Assembly: GCA_001936135.1 (NCBI GenBank) | Contig: CP012811.1 | Location: 2,294,001 to 2,358,000 of the forward strand | Length of the DNA: 64,000 nucleotides | Source of the DNA: Saccharomycopsis fibuligera x Saccharomycopsis cf. fibuligera | Lineage: Eukaryota > Ascomycota > Saccharomycetes > Ascoideales > Saccharomycopsidaceae | Direction: 5' to 3' | Part shown: piece by piece, positions 19,018 through 31,065 of the stretch | How the letters are laid out: every line of letters begins with the position of its first letter | Numbering within the stretch: the stretch's first letter is position 1 | The notes under the pieces: generated by a model | The model's input: the letters and a program-made list of their open reading frames with translations, nothing else | Databases searched by the model: none | What the model was told of the DNA's origin: nothing | Translations under genes and position numbers: made by a program

Positions 19018-21372
19018 ATGTCCGACAAAGAAGAGGAAGTACTTGATATTCCAGAGTTCGAGAAGAACTTGCCCGAAAACACCACGGCAAACCCTTCTCC
19101 AACTGCTTTTGTCGTGCACAATCCAAACGTTACTAGCAGACAAGTCCACTTGCACTCCACATCCAGCCACTCGGTGCCTGTCAATCTCCCTCCATATCCG
19201 TTTCCCAAAGAAGATTTTGTCAATTTTAGCAAAAATCAACCGTCAAAGTATAACAACAACATTGCGATAAGAGACGAGTACTTACAGACCAAGTTTGACC
19301 CATTGGGGGAGAAAAAAATATCTAAAAATGGTTTTTTCTTTGATCATGAAAAGAATGAAAGAATAGTGGTATCAACGTTCACATTGCCAGGCAAAGGCAA
19401 AAAACTATACGTAATGGCCACCGATATTTCCAAAGAATTGCAGTTTAGAGATTCTTATTTGTTTCTCCACAAAAACAAATCATTAATTAAGTATATTGCC
19501 AATGAAGCCGACAAGGCATTCTTGATCAAAAACGGAATTTTGCAATCAGTATTCAAGTCAAGAACCATTGGGGTGGTCACTTTTCGTTCATTGTTTTTGA
19601 TCTACGGTGCTAGATTGTTAAAAAAGGGGAAAAGATTAGCTGACGACTACTGGGAAGAATTGGGCAAAAATGAAGGCTTTACGGAAAATGACCCAGTGAT
19701 TCACACCGTTCATCATTCTTCCAATAATGATAGTCTGAATAATTTTGATGGAACTGGCGCTGGTGGCTCGGACAGTGGTGGGAATCATGGCGACAATTAC
19801 AGCAAAATAGATTTGAAAAACATCAACAAGAAATTATTTGGAGGCGCTGATCAACAAGGAGGATTGAACAACAAATTAAGTAACTATTATGCTGATATTC
19901 CTTCCAATGTTCCAATACCAGTGAGTATGGAAAACCATCCGTTTATCACTAATGTCAAATTCAAAAAATATGACGAGCCACAGTATAGATTGAAATATCC
20001 ACAGCGACAGTATTTGGATAACCTGCTTCTAGCAGAACCTTCCAATGAAGTGAAACAGAATTATTTACTTTCTTCTGGAATAACTAATTCACCAATTTTG
20101 AGCAAGCCGTTGATCACGTTCAATGCTAATGGGCAGATATATGAAAATAACTCAGCAGTGATAACGTCCCCTGGGGGTTCAGTACCATCATCTATCACTT
20201 CCAGCTTACTAAACAATGAAAATTTGATTAGTTCCAATGGTGACAATATATATTATGTTAGTTGCTTACAGGGACAAGGTATTGCCGGCGCAATTAATTT
20301 GAGCAAAAACATTGTTTCGCCAAATTACAGACTTCCGGTGAATGATCGAAACGAAACTGATAAAACCAAATTGGAAGAATTGTTGAACAGCATACCGTTA
20401 AGTAATAGTGAGGATCTTATTGGCAAGAAGTCGAATGTGGGATTAAAGTTTTACCAAGTGAACAATGTTATTGAAAAAGTAATAAACTTGCAGAAAGACG
20501 AGTCTTTGAACAATACGGAAGAAACCAAACAGGCGGATTCGGAACCTAAACCTGAAGCGCATACGCCGGTGAAAGTGGAACACGAAAAGCCAGCGGTCAA
20601 AGTTGAGGCTTTTGATCTAGATGATAATACTGAAGATTTGAAAGTGAAGGGAAACGGCGCTTCTATTAAAAAGGTAAGAAGCCTTGAGTATGCTCATAAT
20701 GCTACTTCTTTCAATCAAAATATAAACAATTATGGTAAGCTTCGGTCTAGCCAATGGAAATACTACTGGTTTGATAAAACAGGTGGTTACAGTTTGGTGA
20801 AGAAGAACTTGAAGAAGAAAGCCTTACAAGTATATGAAAAGCAGCAGCAGCAGCAGCAGCAGACTAAGCCTCAACAACCTCAAACCAATCTAGAGACCAA
20901 ACCACAACCACAGCCACGACCACAATCAGCTAATGAAACCAGCAGCGAAAAGCAAGGTTTTGGTGAAGACAAGAGCACTGAAAAGTCAAAAGAAGAAAAA
21001 GAAGGAGAAATTAAGCCAATTGAAGGTCCATATTTCAAATACACTATTGTGCCGAAATCTCACAACCGTAAACGCACAAATGGCCAACAACATCAGAAAC
21101 CTAATGATCTAGTTGAACTAGACTTGAATGAAGATAGTGATTCAGAAGTTATTGATGAAAAAGTGACGTATCTTCCATTGAATTATCCAATCTCTTTAGA
21201 AGACAGAAATAAACTCGAAAAGGAAAAACAGCAACTTCTAGAAGAATACAAAACCAGCCACACGGAATTACAAGAGTCCGAACTTGATTTAAGCAAGATT
21301 GAATTTCAACATATGCTCAAGACTAAAACCGTCAAGCGTAGACGATTCAATCCAAATGCCGTCATAAGTTGA
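19018..21372 (+). CDS. Rsc7/Swp82-family chromatin-remodelling subunit
   Basis: The 784-residue protein has the fungal CRC-subunit domain at about residues 75-235: STFTLPGKGKKLYVMATDI, FRDSYLFLHKNKSLIKYI, RTIGVVTFRSLFLIYGARLL and ADDYWEELGKNEGF. The family contains Rsc7/Npl6 of the RSC complex and Swp82 of SWI/SNF. Both act in the nucleus to remodel nucleosomes. The long C-terminus is charged and includes a poly-Gln run (seven Gln after KQ) and a conserved-looking block YYWFDKTGGYSLVKKNLKK. Nearness to HSP12 and GAT1, which share chromosome VI with SWP82 in S. cerevisiae, leans towards Swp82, but sequence alone does not let me choose. Confidence 0.8.
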   Translation: MSDKEEEVLDIPEFEKNLPENTTANPSPTAFVVHNPNVTSRQVHLHSTSSHSVPVNLPPYPFPKEDFVNFSKNQPSKYNNNIAIRDEYLQTKFDPLGEKKISKNGFFFDHEKNERIVVSTFTLPGKGKKLYVMATDISKELQFRDSYLFLHKNKSLIKYIANEADKAFLIKNGILQSVFKSRTIGVVTFRSLFLIYGARLLKKGKRLADDYWEELGKNEGFTENDPVIHTVHHSSNNDSLNNFDGTGAGGSDSGGNHGDNYSKIDLKNINKKLFGGADQQGGLNNKLSNYYADIPSNVPIPVSMENHPFITNVKFKKYDEPQYRLKYPQRQYLDNLLLAEPSNEVKQNYLLSSGITNSPILSKPLITFNANGQIYENNSAVITSPGGSVPSSITSSLLNNENLISSNGDNIYYVSCLQGQGIAGAINLSKNIVSPNYRLPVNDRNETDKTKLEELLNSIPLSNSEDLIGKKSNVGLKFYQVNNVIEKVINLQKDESLNNTEETKQADSEPKPEAHTPVKVEHEKPAVKVEAFDLDDNTEDLKVKGNGASIKKVRSLEYAHNATSFNQNINNYGKLRSSQWKYYWFDKTGGYSLVKKNLKKKALQVYEKQQQQQQQTKPQQPQTNLETKPQPQPRPQSANETSSEKQGFGEDKSTEKSKEEKEGEIKPIEGPYFKYTIVPKSHNRKRTNGQQHQKPNDLVELDLNEDSDSEVIDEKVTYLPLNYPISLEDRNKLEKEKQQLLEEYKTSHTELQESELDLSKIEFQHMLKTKTVKRRRFNPNAVIS

Positions 21373-22084
21373 AACTGAAACTGAAACTGATAGCCGGTAC
21401 GGGTAGTAATAGTCATACCTTTAGTGGCTGTAGAGTATTCCGGAACATTTTGATGTTTTGCTGTTTTGGATCAATACATGTTGGTAATAGCTACAACACA
21501 TGAACCACGTAGACATACACTATAAGATTATATAGGCTGTGCGCTATTAGTGTCTCGCATATATGTCATCAATTTAAAAAATCTTGCGATTAAAGCTGTA
21601 TCAATTGCATCAATTGTATATAGTAGCAAAATTAGAGCCAGTCAAAGTGGGGCGGTTTTATTAGCTAAAGTGGCGATTTCTTTTAATGATGCTTTGCTTT
21701 GCAGTGTTTTTATGTAACTGTATGCACGAGGGGCTGTCATGCAGCAATCTTTTGTTTGCTATGCTGGTTACGCTGCTTACGCTGTTATAGCAAGGATTTC
21801 GTCATGGTTGCTGAACTATGAACTCGTTCCACCTGTTTCCATCAAGTGAAACTGTGGCTATTATTGTATATACCAAAATTGAGATTGAAGATGCCGAGCC
21901 CCTTTTTTTTAAAAAAAAAAAAAAAAAGAAATATTTATATATAAATACCAGTTGCAACGTCCTGTTATTTCTTTTTTTTTTCTCTCTTCTTGTTTTAATT
22001 TTCTTTTTACTCATAAAAACAACAAAATTCAACACATCTTACTTTTATTACTCAACTTATCTCTAATCAATAAATATAATAGCC
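21373..22084 (+). promoter_or_regulatory. HSP12 promoter with STRE sites
   Basis: The 712-bp region upstream of HSP12 has two stress-response elements of the AGGGG/CCCCT type, at 21729-21733 and 21899-21903 (the second inverted). A TATA-like TATTTATATATAAATA lies near 21931-21946. This fits Msn2/4-type or other general stress control of Hsp12 genes; clade-specific regulators may differ. Confidence 0.55.
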
Positions 22085-22459
22085 ATGTCTGACAAACTTA
22101 GAAAGGACTTCAGCACCAAGCTCGACGAAAAAATCACTCCAGATGACCAAAAAACTGCTGGTCAACAACTCAAGGAGAATGTCACTGACCAAGCTGACAA
22201 ACTCGGCTCTAAAGCCCAACCAGAAAGCGAAAAGTCACACATTCAAAAAGTTGCCGACAGCTTCCAGCAAGGTGTCGATGATGCTAAGAAACAATCCAGC
22301 GATGGCAAACCATTGACACAAACTGCTGGTGAATATGTTGAGACTGCCAAGAAGTATGTCAATGATGCTATTGAAAACTTCACTTCTGGTCAACAAAATG
22401 TTAAAGATTCTTCCGCTACCACTACCACCACTGGCACGGGCTCTACAGGCACCAAATAA
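22085..22459 (+). CDS. HSP12: Hsp12-family small stress protein
   Basis: The 124-residue protein is hydrophilic and free of Cys and Trp, and begins MSDKLRKDFSTKLDEKITPD as Hsp12 proteins do. It continues with repeated amphipathic segments (SHIQKVADSFQQGVDDAKKQ, GEYVETAKKYVNDAI) and a Thr/Gly-rich tail. Hsp12/Hsp9 proteins are unfolded in solution, fold into helices on membranes and protect the plasma membrane under heat, osmotic and stationary-phase stress. Strong STRE sites upstream support stress induction. S. cerevisiae HSP12 (YFL014W) also lies near GAT1 (YFL021W). Confidence 0.92.
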   Translation: MSDKLRKDFSTKLDEKITPDDQKTAGQQLKENVTDQADKLGSKAQPESEKSHIQKVADSFQQGVDDAKKQSSDGKPLTQTAGEYVETAKKYVNDAIENFTSGQQNVKDSSATTTTTGTGSTGTK

Positions 22460-25239
22460 ATTTAACTGCAATTATAAATTTCAAAAAATATTTTTGCTAG
22501 TTGGCCGATAATGGCAACGAAATATATAGAGAGCTTTCAATGTTTGATTAGTACTGTTTGCTTTTGTTTTTCCTTCAATGAATATATGAAATGTACGTGA
22601 TTTTTCTTTCGAAGAAATTGTTATGTTGTAGTTATAATGCCTGTTAGAGAAGGATTGAAACACCAAAGAATGTAACTATGTATTATTAGCGGAATGAATT
22701 TTTCTTGCATTCAATCTTTGCATATCTTGATGGCTTCGTGGGAATACTTCTTTCTGGTAGAAATACGCAATTCAATCAGTTATATACGGTAACTCAAATA
22801 CAGGCCACTAAGTAAAAATCATGCCTTATGCCAACCAACTTTGTCAACGTAGTAGCATTACACAGCTATGAAACCAAGTTACAAATAGAGGAAAAGAGCT
22901 GACTCCAATAACCCTTACGTCATTAACTTTCAAAATAATTTAGAGCAGCTATAATCATTTTAGAGGGTAGCTAATAGTTAGCGGCATATTCTGCAATAGT
23001 TATCGAAATTTTGACAGTGTGATTGACCCTACCCCAGAAAATAATTAATTGTTTATGTGCATTACAGTTGCTTGACAGGAAACGGCAGATCCCTCTGTTT
23101 TTGGTGAGAAAAATATTGTGTTATGAGCGCAGAGAGGCATGTCGTGATGCATATTCCAACAAGTAGGGATTTATTTTTATTATGAGCCCTGGAAAAATGC
23201 GTATCCCATTTATACGGATATGTTTCAATACGTATTATGTGCCCGGGTGTCACCAAAAATAAATCTCTCGTTCAAGAACTTTTGAGATTGACAAAGTCGT
23301 TAATCTAATAATGAGACACTAAGGCATAGCCAAATGAGGTACAAGAAGAGAAAAAAAATGCTAGCCTTTAGAAAATAAGAGGCTCGAGGCGAAAAAGATA
23401 GCGCTTGTTTTTAGAGAGATTGTTGATTCCTTAATGGCATATGTTATTAAAAGCCAAAGTTGTGCAATTTCCAGATTAAAAACAGCTTGGAGCCAATCAA
23501 ACTTCCTTGATCATCGAAAAGCTTGCCAGTTTATTACTCAACCGCTTCAAAAGAGCTAACATAAATTATTTACAAATATTACTTTATCTGTAAGTTGCAC
23601 GGCCTCTAGTCGGTTGGCCATATAATAGATCCATGGCCTTGTCGTAGGTTTCGCAAGGCCGCCAATTCGAAATACTTGGAATCAGTGCCCCTGCAGCTAA
23701 CAAGAAAGGAAAAAAAAAAAAAAATTAATGGGCATTTTTCTTTTATATACAGTATAGCCTTCGAGTTACATTTTGGCACAGCAGTGTTTAGAACTCCGAA
23801 CTGCATACTGTTTTTCGGCGAGTACTTGCCAAGGATTATCATGGATAAGATAAGCTTTAGGATCTTGATAACGCTCGGACTGTCTCTGATTCGCCGAGCA
23901 TCAAATTGCTGCTTTGCAAACTTCCCGGCAAATATATTTTCCCGCAGTAAATTATATCTAAACAGACACTAAAGTTGCCTAAAATTATGACAATGAGTTT
24001 CTCTTGGCCAAGGGAATTCACTAACCTTCTATTGTGGTATAACAGACTGTCTTCGAGGAATTCAAAGTAGCATAAATTAAAACGCCTTTCAAAACTCCAA
24101 ACATGTAATTTGAAGATGTGCTTAAATTACCGGTTCCTTTTACTGTAAAAGAGATTGTAAAAATTTGCTGATTGTAGCTTATGGTTTTTCGTTATATTCT
24201 TCATTTTGCAGTAGAAGATTGCTGCCATCGTATCGACATATGCCATACAGTAAGTACCCTGAACAATAAGCAATAACTGTATACAGAACCGTAATAAAGA
24301 CATCAGTTCTCTCCGAAGCCGTCTCGGCCTTGGTTCACAAATGCATAGAAGTCAAGGCAGGACGATGCGTTGGGGTGTCAATGGATGCGCACATCAGCGA
24401 CATCTGTTTACTCTCATACTAATAACAAAATCTGTCATTTACCGTTAATGCCCTGTCCTTTCAAAAAAAAAAAAAAAAAAAAAAAGAGCCTGCAGCTTGC
24501 GTAGTAATCAGGAGGTCGGTGTTTTTGAGGCTGCTATCAATCTAAAGTACAGGTCTAAAGACATTGCAACGAAACGAAATAGACTACTCACATGTGAGAA
24601 TAATCTTCAAACCCTCAATTTCTAGCAACTGGTAGAAAGATACAGAGATATTGCCCTATGACCAGCTCAACTAACCGGACTGCTGGGAAAGTGGCAGCGC
24701 GCGGCTAATACAGGCAATGAATGGCCTCCAACCATTGCTTGTTCTGGTCGCAGCCCTGTCCGTCCCCAGCTTCCCGTCTGCGGTGGGCTTGCAGCTGATC
24801 GTTTGTCTGAGTTTGATTGTTTCTTATCTATTGCTATCTTCAGCCAATCACAGCCACAAACTCTCTGCATGTACCGCAATGGGGGACATTATGCACCGGC
24901 CTGTATTTTTTATGGACTACCAAACATCATCATCTTTAGATCAATTACTCTGTAAACATTTTCGTTGACTTGCTTGACAGTGGTGCTCTTGTTATTTTTT
25001 GTCTTCTCTCCTCTTATGTCTCGGGCAACAGCTACATTTCCAATATCTCCTGAAGCTTCAGCGTTCCTTCGTTTACTACTGTGCTGTGCTTATTGATTTT
25101 ATCACTAGATTTTACCAAAAGTTAAAATAACACAAAATAAAATAAATTTTTCTTTAAAAGAAAAGACACAATAATAGTTATTGTTTTTTTACTACCATCT
25201 TCATAGGATATTAGAGCAATCTCATAGGATTTAATAATC
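22460..25239. promoter_or_regulatory. Long gap upstream of GAT1
   Basis: A 2.8-kb non-coding stretch. Two overlapping GATAAG sites lie at 23844-23854 and an inverted CTTATC at 24833-24838, suitable for GATA factors. A 23-A run lies at 24463-24485. Short open frames (for example 24717-24968, ATG start, 83 codons) show no family. A long, A-rich leader precedes the GAT1 ATG, with TCATAGGAT twice at about 25200-25231. No tRNA box found. Confidence 0.5.
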
Positions 25240-28101
25240 ATGGATCAGATACCTGACCTAGTGTCAGCTCAGAAAAATAACGGCAGTCATAACAGAAGCG
25301 GCAGTCTTGGGAATAGCTATAATAACAATAATGACAACAGCAATGACAAAAATGGGAATAACAGATATCCTATAGGTAGTGAAAATGCCATTGCCGATAG
25401 CCCAGCTCCTACTGAGGACCACTTTGACTCTGCAGAGTCTCTATGGAAAATGTATCACAAGGCCAAGGCTTCGTTGCCGTACAAAGAAAGAATAGAAAAT
25501 TTGAGCTGGAGAATGATGGCAATCAATTTGGAACGTGTAAAACGAACCAAAAGGGCACTAGAGGGCGATAATATTGCTGCAGCAGATCATAGCCAGCATC
25601 ATCATAATACATTAGGAGAAGACCATATGGATATGGATATACCCATGTGGGACGTAGATCATGATATTCAACAGCCAAATCATTTCAACGTCAGCTCCGG
25701 CAGTTTGAAGAATGACACATTATTCAACTCGTTCATCAAAACCCCAATTTTAAATGGTATAGACATGGACACTTCCTACTCTCCATTTAACGAATCAAAA
25801 AACAATAATAAAACTGACGAGTTTGACTACATTTCAAACTTGAAAAAGATGACTAATGAGGACACAAACAAAAATGCTAATATAACTAGAATTGAGCGAG
25901 CAAAAAACTCAGATGGATTACTGTTGAATATTAATACTATACATCCTGAATCATTTCCACAAAATTTTCGAGGAATGAACAGCGGGAATCAACACAATAA
26001 CAACATTACAGCCAATAATAACCATAACTTTAATATGAATGGGCAGTCTGCGCAACTGGCTTTTGAAAGTAACATGTTTTTGAACAACACACATGAGAAA
26101 AATGCAATGAGAATGGCAAAATCAGCTCATGAAGAAATTTCTTTGGATCACTCAAACGCCTTCCAGTTTACTTTGGATCCTTTGGCAGTTGAAGCCCCCT
26201 CAGGGTTACTACCAAATGGTTCGGATAACAATACCAGCCATAATGACAATCGTCAAGATCCTATGGGAAATGAAGAAGATATTGTAGGTCCTTCATCAAT
26301 ACTCAACGGTGATATGAACTCTTTTCAAAATACTATGGCATCTTCGTTACCTGAACATATCAATATGGGTCACCAGAGGAAGTTCTTGATGCAAGACCAA
26401 ATGAATCAAAATAACAGAAGCGATATTTTCGGTCAAGAACCACATAGTTTCAGTTCTCATAATTCTCATCAATCTTCTATAGTTAATATTACTCAACCAT
26501 CATTTTTCAATGCTAATGGTAGTAGTACAGAATTTCAGAATAACGGTCCTAATAGATGGAATTTTCCCGACGATAAAAGGAAAATAAATGGCGTTCTGCA
26601 GAACGGCAATGAGCTTCAGCATGAATATCTAATAAACAAAGGTGGTTCAATTTCCCAACAGCAAATAGACAACATCAAAAACATCTTTTCGTTTAACCCA
26701 GATCCTCCATCTTCTAGCAGCAACAATCTTTTCGAATCTTCGGATATTGGTACCCCATTGACCCCTTCGTTGAATGGAACATCTGCTCAAGGTACCATAA
26801 CTGGCTCGCATAATTTAATGACTAGTCCAAGCGCCCTCAGTATACACCATCCTCATACAGTACCACCAAAGCCTATCTCTATCAGTGGATCAGCCACTTC
26901 AAACACCATAAATTCAAACCCATCCTCTTTTAGTAAATCAGTATCCAGCAGTGTCACTACAATAACTAACTCATTGAGTGAAATTCCAGATCCTCTTTCA
27001 CAATCAAAGAAAAAATCCGCCACATCAACCAAACTGTCCTCGAATAACACTTCTAAAAAGAAGTCTAAAAAAGGTGGAAATAATAATTTTAACGGCAGTA
27101 GCAACACGAGAAGTACTGCTACAGACAGTAATAAAAACGGATTATCTTCCAAGAACCAAAAAGCAAGTAATGGTAGTATATCAGGGGCGGGAGCAGCAGC
27201 ATCAGCCGGAACATCAGGTGCAGCTCCACAAGGACCACCAACGGAGTGCACAAATTGTCACACCAAAACGACGCCTCTTTGGAGAAGGAATCCAGAAGGC
27301 CAACCTTTATGTAATGCATGTGGATTGTTTTTAAAATTACACGGAATAGTTAGGCCATTATCATTAAAAACTGATGTTATCAAAAAAAGACATCGTGGTA
27401 GTGGATCTAGTTCCAAAGGAGCAGGTTCCAGAAGAATGAGCAATACGAGCAATACTGGCAGTAACAACAACAACAATAACAACAATAACAGTGGAAATAG
27501 CACAAATAATAGCGGTGATGAAAATAATACTGACGCAACTGTCAAAAACAATTCCAAGTTATCGAAGGTGAAAAAGGAAAAAAGTATAGGCTCAAATTCT
27601 AATTCAAGCAGTAACTTGTTTGCCCTAACCCAAAATGCAAACTATAGCTTGTCCAAAACCAACGACAATGCGAGAAATAACGGCAAAAATACAAATATTA
27701 ACGGTACCAGCAGTAAGAATAGCAATGATTTTGCTCACATGAGATCCAATTCTACCACAGATTTGGACATTTTGAATAAAAATCTCGGCAATATTAATAC
27801 CAAGGACTTCATAAACGGAAAGCCTCATGTTGTGAGAACTTCGCCGAGTGGGTCAGCACTTTCAGCGTTAGCAGACACTAGGGCAAATAAAGTAGGTGTC
27901 GCTGGTACTACTAATGTAAATGTGACCCGGCCAGTGGTTCAGCACAGCGTCTCGTCATTTGAAATTGGAAATAATGTTAAAGCACACGATATTCAGATGA
28001 GAAACACTGACAGCTTTGAAAATAATGCTAATGATGCCTCTGCCGGCGGTGATTTTGGTGAGGGACAAAATAATTGGGAGTGGTTGCTTAAATTTAGATA
28101 A
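25240..28101 (+). CDS. GAT1: GATA transcription factor Gat1/AreA type
   Basis: The 953-residue protein has one GATA zinc finger, C670-x2-C673-x17-C691-x2-C694, followed by the basic tail [15 protein letters not shown]. Residues 66-98 ([20 protein letters not shown], then NLSWRMM) match the N-terminal AreA/Gat1 block, which S. cerevisiae Gln3 lacks, so I prefer GAT1 over GLN3. The protein ends in WEWLLKFR, recalling the C-terminal Nmr/Ure2-sensitive segment of AreA. It is much longer than S. cerevisiae Gat1 (510), mainly through Asn-rich linkers. Role: activation of nitrogen-catabolite-repressed genes at GATAAG sites. GATA sites upstream suggest self- or cross-control. Confidence 0.88.
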   Translation: MDQIPDLVSAQKNNGSHNRSGSLGNSYNNNNDNSNDKNGNNRYPIGSENAIADSPAPTEDHFDSAESLWKMYHKAKASLPYKERIENLSWRMMAINLERVKRTKRALEGDNIAAADHSQHHHNTLGEDHMDMDIPMWDVDHDIQQPNHFNVSSGSLKNDTLFNSFIKTPILNGIDMDTSYSPFNESKNNNKTDEFDYISNLKKMTNEDTNKNANITRIERAKNSDGLLLNINTIHPESFPQNFRGMNSGNQHNNNITANNNHNFNMNGQSAQLAFESNMFLNNTHEKNAMRMAKSAHEEISLDHSNAFQFTLDPLAVEAPSGLLPNGSDNNTSHNDNRQDPMGNEEDIVGPSSILNGDMNSFQNTMASSLPEHINMGHQRKFLMQDQMNQNNRSDIFGQEPHSFSSHNSHQSSIVNITQPSFFNANGSSTEFQNNGPNRWNFPDDKRKINGVLQNGNELQHEYLINKGGSISQQQIDNIKNIFSFNPDPPSSSSNNLFESSDIGTPLTPSLNGTSAQGTITGSHNLMTSPSALSIHHPHTVPPKPISISGSATSNTINSNPSSFSKSVSSSVTTITNSLSEIPDPLSQSKKKSATSTKLSSNNTSKKKSKKGGNNNFNGSSNTRSTATDSNKNGLSSKNQKASNGSISGAGAAASAGTSGAAPQGPPTECTNCHTKTTPLWRRNPEGQPLCNACGLFLKLHGIVRPLSLKTDVIKKRHRGSGSSSKGAGSRRMSNTSNTGSNNNNNNNNNSGNSTNNSGDENNTDATVKNNSKLSKVKKEKSIGSNSNSSSNLFALTQNANYSLSKTNDNARNNGKNTNINGTSSKNSNDFAHMRSNSTTDLDILNKNLGNINTKDFINGKPHVVRTSPSGSALSALADTRANKVGVAGTTNVNVTRPVVQHSVSSFEIGNNVKAHDIQMRNTDSFENNANDASAGGDFGEGQNNWEWLLKFR

Positions 28102-28479
28102 GTTACCAAATAATTATGTGCAAAATGTGCTTGGGATACTGGCACTGGGACTGGGACTGAAATTTTGGATTAAGACTGAACTTAAGATTTTGACTGAAGC
28201 AAAACTGTCAGGAAATTGTGTAGCTGTTACTAGAAGTTTCAGTTAACTTGTATACTAATTTAATTACTAATTCGTTTTTTTCTTTTTTCTTCAATATTAA
28301 TCAATATTCTTGGATTATAGGTAATGCAGTCTATGATGGGAAGGATGCTAAAATAATCCTTAGTTATTTTCAAATGCTAATTATAAACTTCAAAACAAGA
28401 TAAAAAACAAATAACATTTGTATACGTCAACTATAATACATATTTAATAATAAACCCATTATTTTGCTTTTTCTATTAC
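28102..28479. other. Convergent 3' region GAT1 / SVL3-like gene
   Basis: A 378-bp AT-rich shared downstream region. Just after the GAT1 stop the sequence has short GGGACTGG repeats (28140-28157). Nothing else is seen. Confidence 0.5.
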
Positions 28480-30729
28480 TCACTTTTCTTTAAACTTAGT
28501 ATCTGTAGCCGAAAAGGAAGAATCCACATGCCCGTATCTGCTGCCCTGGTCCATAATACCTCCTGATTTTATGGTTTCCACTAACTTTAACCGATCTCTT
28601 AAAAGGGACTGTGTATCAGTACTTTCAGAGTGGCGAGAAAACTGTCGTATCACCTTGGGTGGCCTATAACCTCGCCTACTTTGACCAAGATAATCATTTG
28701 AACTGTCTGCTGAGACGCCAGAGTTTAATGTGCTAGCCATTTTTTTGAATCCACCTACCCTTGCTGAAGGATGGAGTCTATAACTTGGGTCAGTCCGGCT
28801 CGGTATGCCTGCATGATACTCCTCCTGATAAAAGGGGCTCTCAATCAAGTCCAGTTCTTCATCGACTAGTTCATTATTAGGATCTTTACTTTTGTAAGTC
28901 GGCCCCAAGCTTATTTCTTTTTGAAGTTGATCACCAGAGCTCGGACTTGCTAAAAGCGGTAGTTGTCGTATTTTTAACAATTGCTGGTCCAAGGAATGAG
29001 TACTGGGAAACAAATTGAGAAAGGGAGACTGTATCTCCGCAGTTTGTGATTGAGCTTGAACCTCTGGAGTTTCTCTCTTTGGTTCGATTTCTTCTGAATC
29101 TTGCTCTTTCTGCTTTGATTCACCATTTTGCGGTGATAACATTGCCCCACTTGCCATTGACAAAGCCGCTGCATCTCCGTCGACATATAAATCCTTTAAT
29201 GCACTGTCGATAGAGCTTGCCGCTGAAGAGTATTTTTCGCTATCGTCGCCGTCATCATCATCATCATCATCTTCTCCTTCTTGCTCAACAACCACTGTTT
29301 TGATACTGTTGGCGTTTTCGTCTCGCTGTACAGTACCCACATTGCTTCCGTTGATGTTGGGATGCGAATGCACGGCGGTTGGGTCAACATGCGCAACTTC
29401 CAGTCCATGTCCATTTATCAAACCATACCTTGTATGGTTGGAATGAGCCGTGAGACTCAATACAGATTTGGGCTGAGTGCAAAGCACAGAGTATAAAAAT
29501 TCAAGATTTGGCACTTTGATTTTAAATTCCGCGGCAACCAATATTAAATGAAAAATCAATAAGCCAATGTTTGTTTCCTGTCCCATCAAATAATTGAATA
29601 GCAAAATTGATGTAGTCACATACGATCGCAACTCGAGTGGCGTTGAAGAAATCGTGGTACGAACTTTTTCTTCTTGAGTAAAGATCATCCATTGTATCAT
29701 TTGACGTTTATCGGTTTCTTTCTTGGGAAGCGTATCATTACCGACCCATTGCGCAAGGTATAATAGCTCGTCCATGACATGTCTAATGGGAGATGCGAAC
29801 AACGGATTGCTAAATAGTTTGGCTATGTCAAATTCTTTGTAAACAATTGCAAAACAGTCGAAACATATCAATGAGATGATATGCTTCCATATATGTGTTG
29901 AAAAACCTGATTTCTTCTGAGCTGGAACTTTATTTACAGAATGCACGTTAGCTCTATTCAAAAGGCTGATAAAGGTGTGTAGCAGATGCGACTCTTCCCG
30001 AGGGGCGCTAAGCAACTGAAAGGTGGAAGACGGAACACAATGCATCATTTTTCTAGTTCTTGTGTTCATATCTATGCTTATCCCAATCTGAACATTTACG
30101 TTGGGATTACAAAGCAAATAGGTAGCATCTCTGAGAAGTTTGACGTCGACAGTGCTGAACATTGCCAACACATTATTTTGAGGTAGAATCGAGTTTATGA
30201 TTGGCTCCAAGAATATTGAAAAGCTGGAGTTTATGAGTATGAGTGTATTCGAATCAATAAACGGACGTAGCGATTTGGCTAACTTTTTTAGCTTTGATAC
30301 GGTTGGTGCATACAAAAGCACTATGTGAAACTTGGATTTGCTATCCCACGTAGTTGACAACTCTTCTAATGATTTCACCGACAGCCTCGGTGAATATTCA
30401 GTCGACCCTTGTTCGTGCGATCTAATAGAAAGGGGTTGATGTATGGTTAGAAAAAAACGTTCATTGACAAAGCATCCTGAAATAAAGAGGTTATGAATAC
30501 GAATATTCCACATTATTAAAGACTTACCTCCAGGTGATGTTGTGTCCCGTATTATTTATTAGCGCTACGAAAACGCCAACAGAACTTAGCCGCCATGACA
30601 AGAATGAGTTTAGCGATAGGTCATCAACTATACACAAAAAGACGAAAATGTTAGATTTGCAAGTTTAATTTCAAAATCAAGAGGTTCTCTCCTACCAATG
30701 AGAATTTTAAGCTCTTCGGGGCCTTCCAT
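28480..30729 (-). CDS. Ketopantoate-reductase-like protein, Svl3/Pam1 family, two introns
   Basis: The model is complement(join(28480..30421, 30528..30627, 30696..30729)), giving 691 residues. Exon 1 (34 nt) and exon 2 (100 nt) together encode a Rossmann-type start, EELKILIVDDLSLNSFLSWR and VFVALINNTGHNITWRS, joined in frame to YSPRLSVKSLEELSTTW. The opening resembles Svl3/Pam1 relatives of PanE, but the GxGxxG glycines are absent, so cofactor binding is doubtful. The body has a PanE-like helical domain (to about residue 380) and then an acidic, Ser-rich tail. Intron 2 (30422-30527) has GTAAGT and a TCTAAC branch site; intron 1 (30628-30695) has an unusual GTAGGA donor. Svl3 is linked to bud localisation and vacuole function. 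Family call is moderate. Confidence 0.6.
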
Positions 30730-31065
30730 TGTTGGTTATACAATGTGTACACTGACCCTATAGCGGTACTTCAGCCATAGATATCACAAAAGCTTTTGTT
30801 TCTTAAGCATGCCTTGAGCGCACTGAGAACAAAAGAAATGAAGCAGGGATTTTAAATTCGAATTTTAAGTGGTTACCCGCCCTCTAATCCTGTTTGTTAA
30901 CCGGGTATGCAGAGTAAGCTAGCTCCACACCATCTTGTGAATTTTCTATTACTACTGTAGGCATATAAGCAAGAGATATAGCAGAAAGAACCAGAAAAAA
31001 GCTGTCACGACAACACCATACCAACACAAGTGCCAATATATTTGTACTAGGAATTGCCCTTGAAA
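30730..31065. promoter_or_regulatory. Divergent promoter SVL3-like / NDUFAF3-like
   Basis: A 336-bp bidirectional region; it includes TTTAAATTCGAATTTTAAG near 30850-30868, an imperfect palindrome. No known site is claimed. Confidence 0.4.

Noticed and set aside
18633-19046. 137-codon frame overlapping the start of the Rsc7/Swp82-like gene
   Set aside because: Starts only with TTG, runs through the divergent promoter and overlaps the supported gene in another frame.
24717-24968. 83-codon ATG frame with hydrophobic stretches before GAT1
   Set aside because: No family, overlaps GATA sites and the opposite strand is also open here; probably chance.
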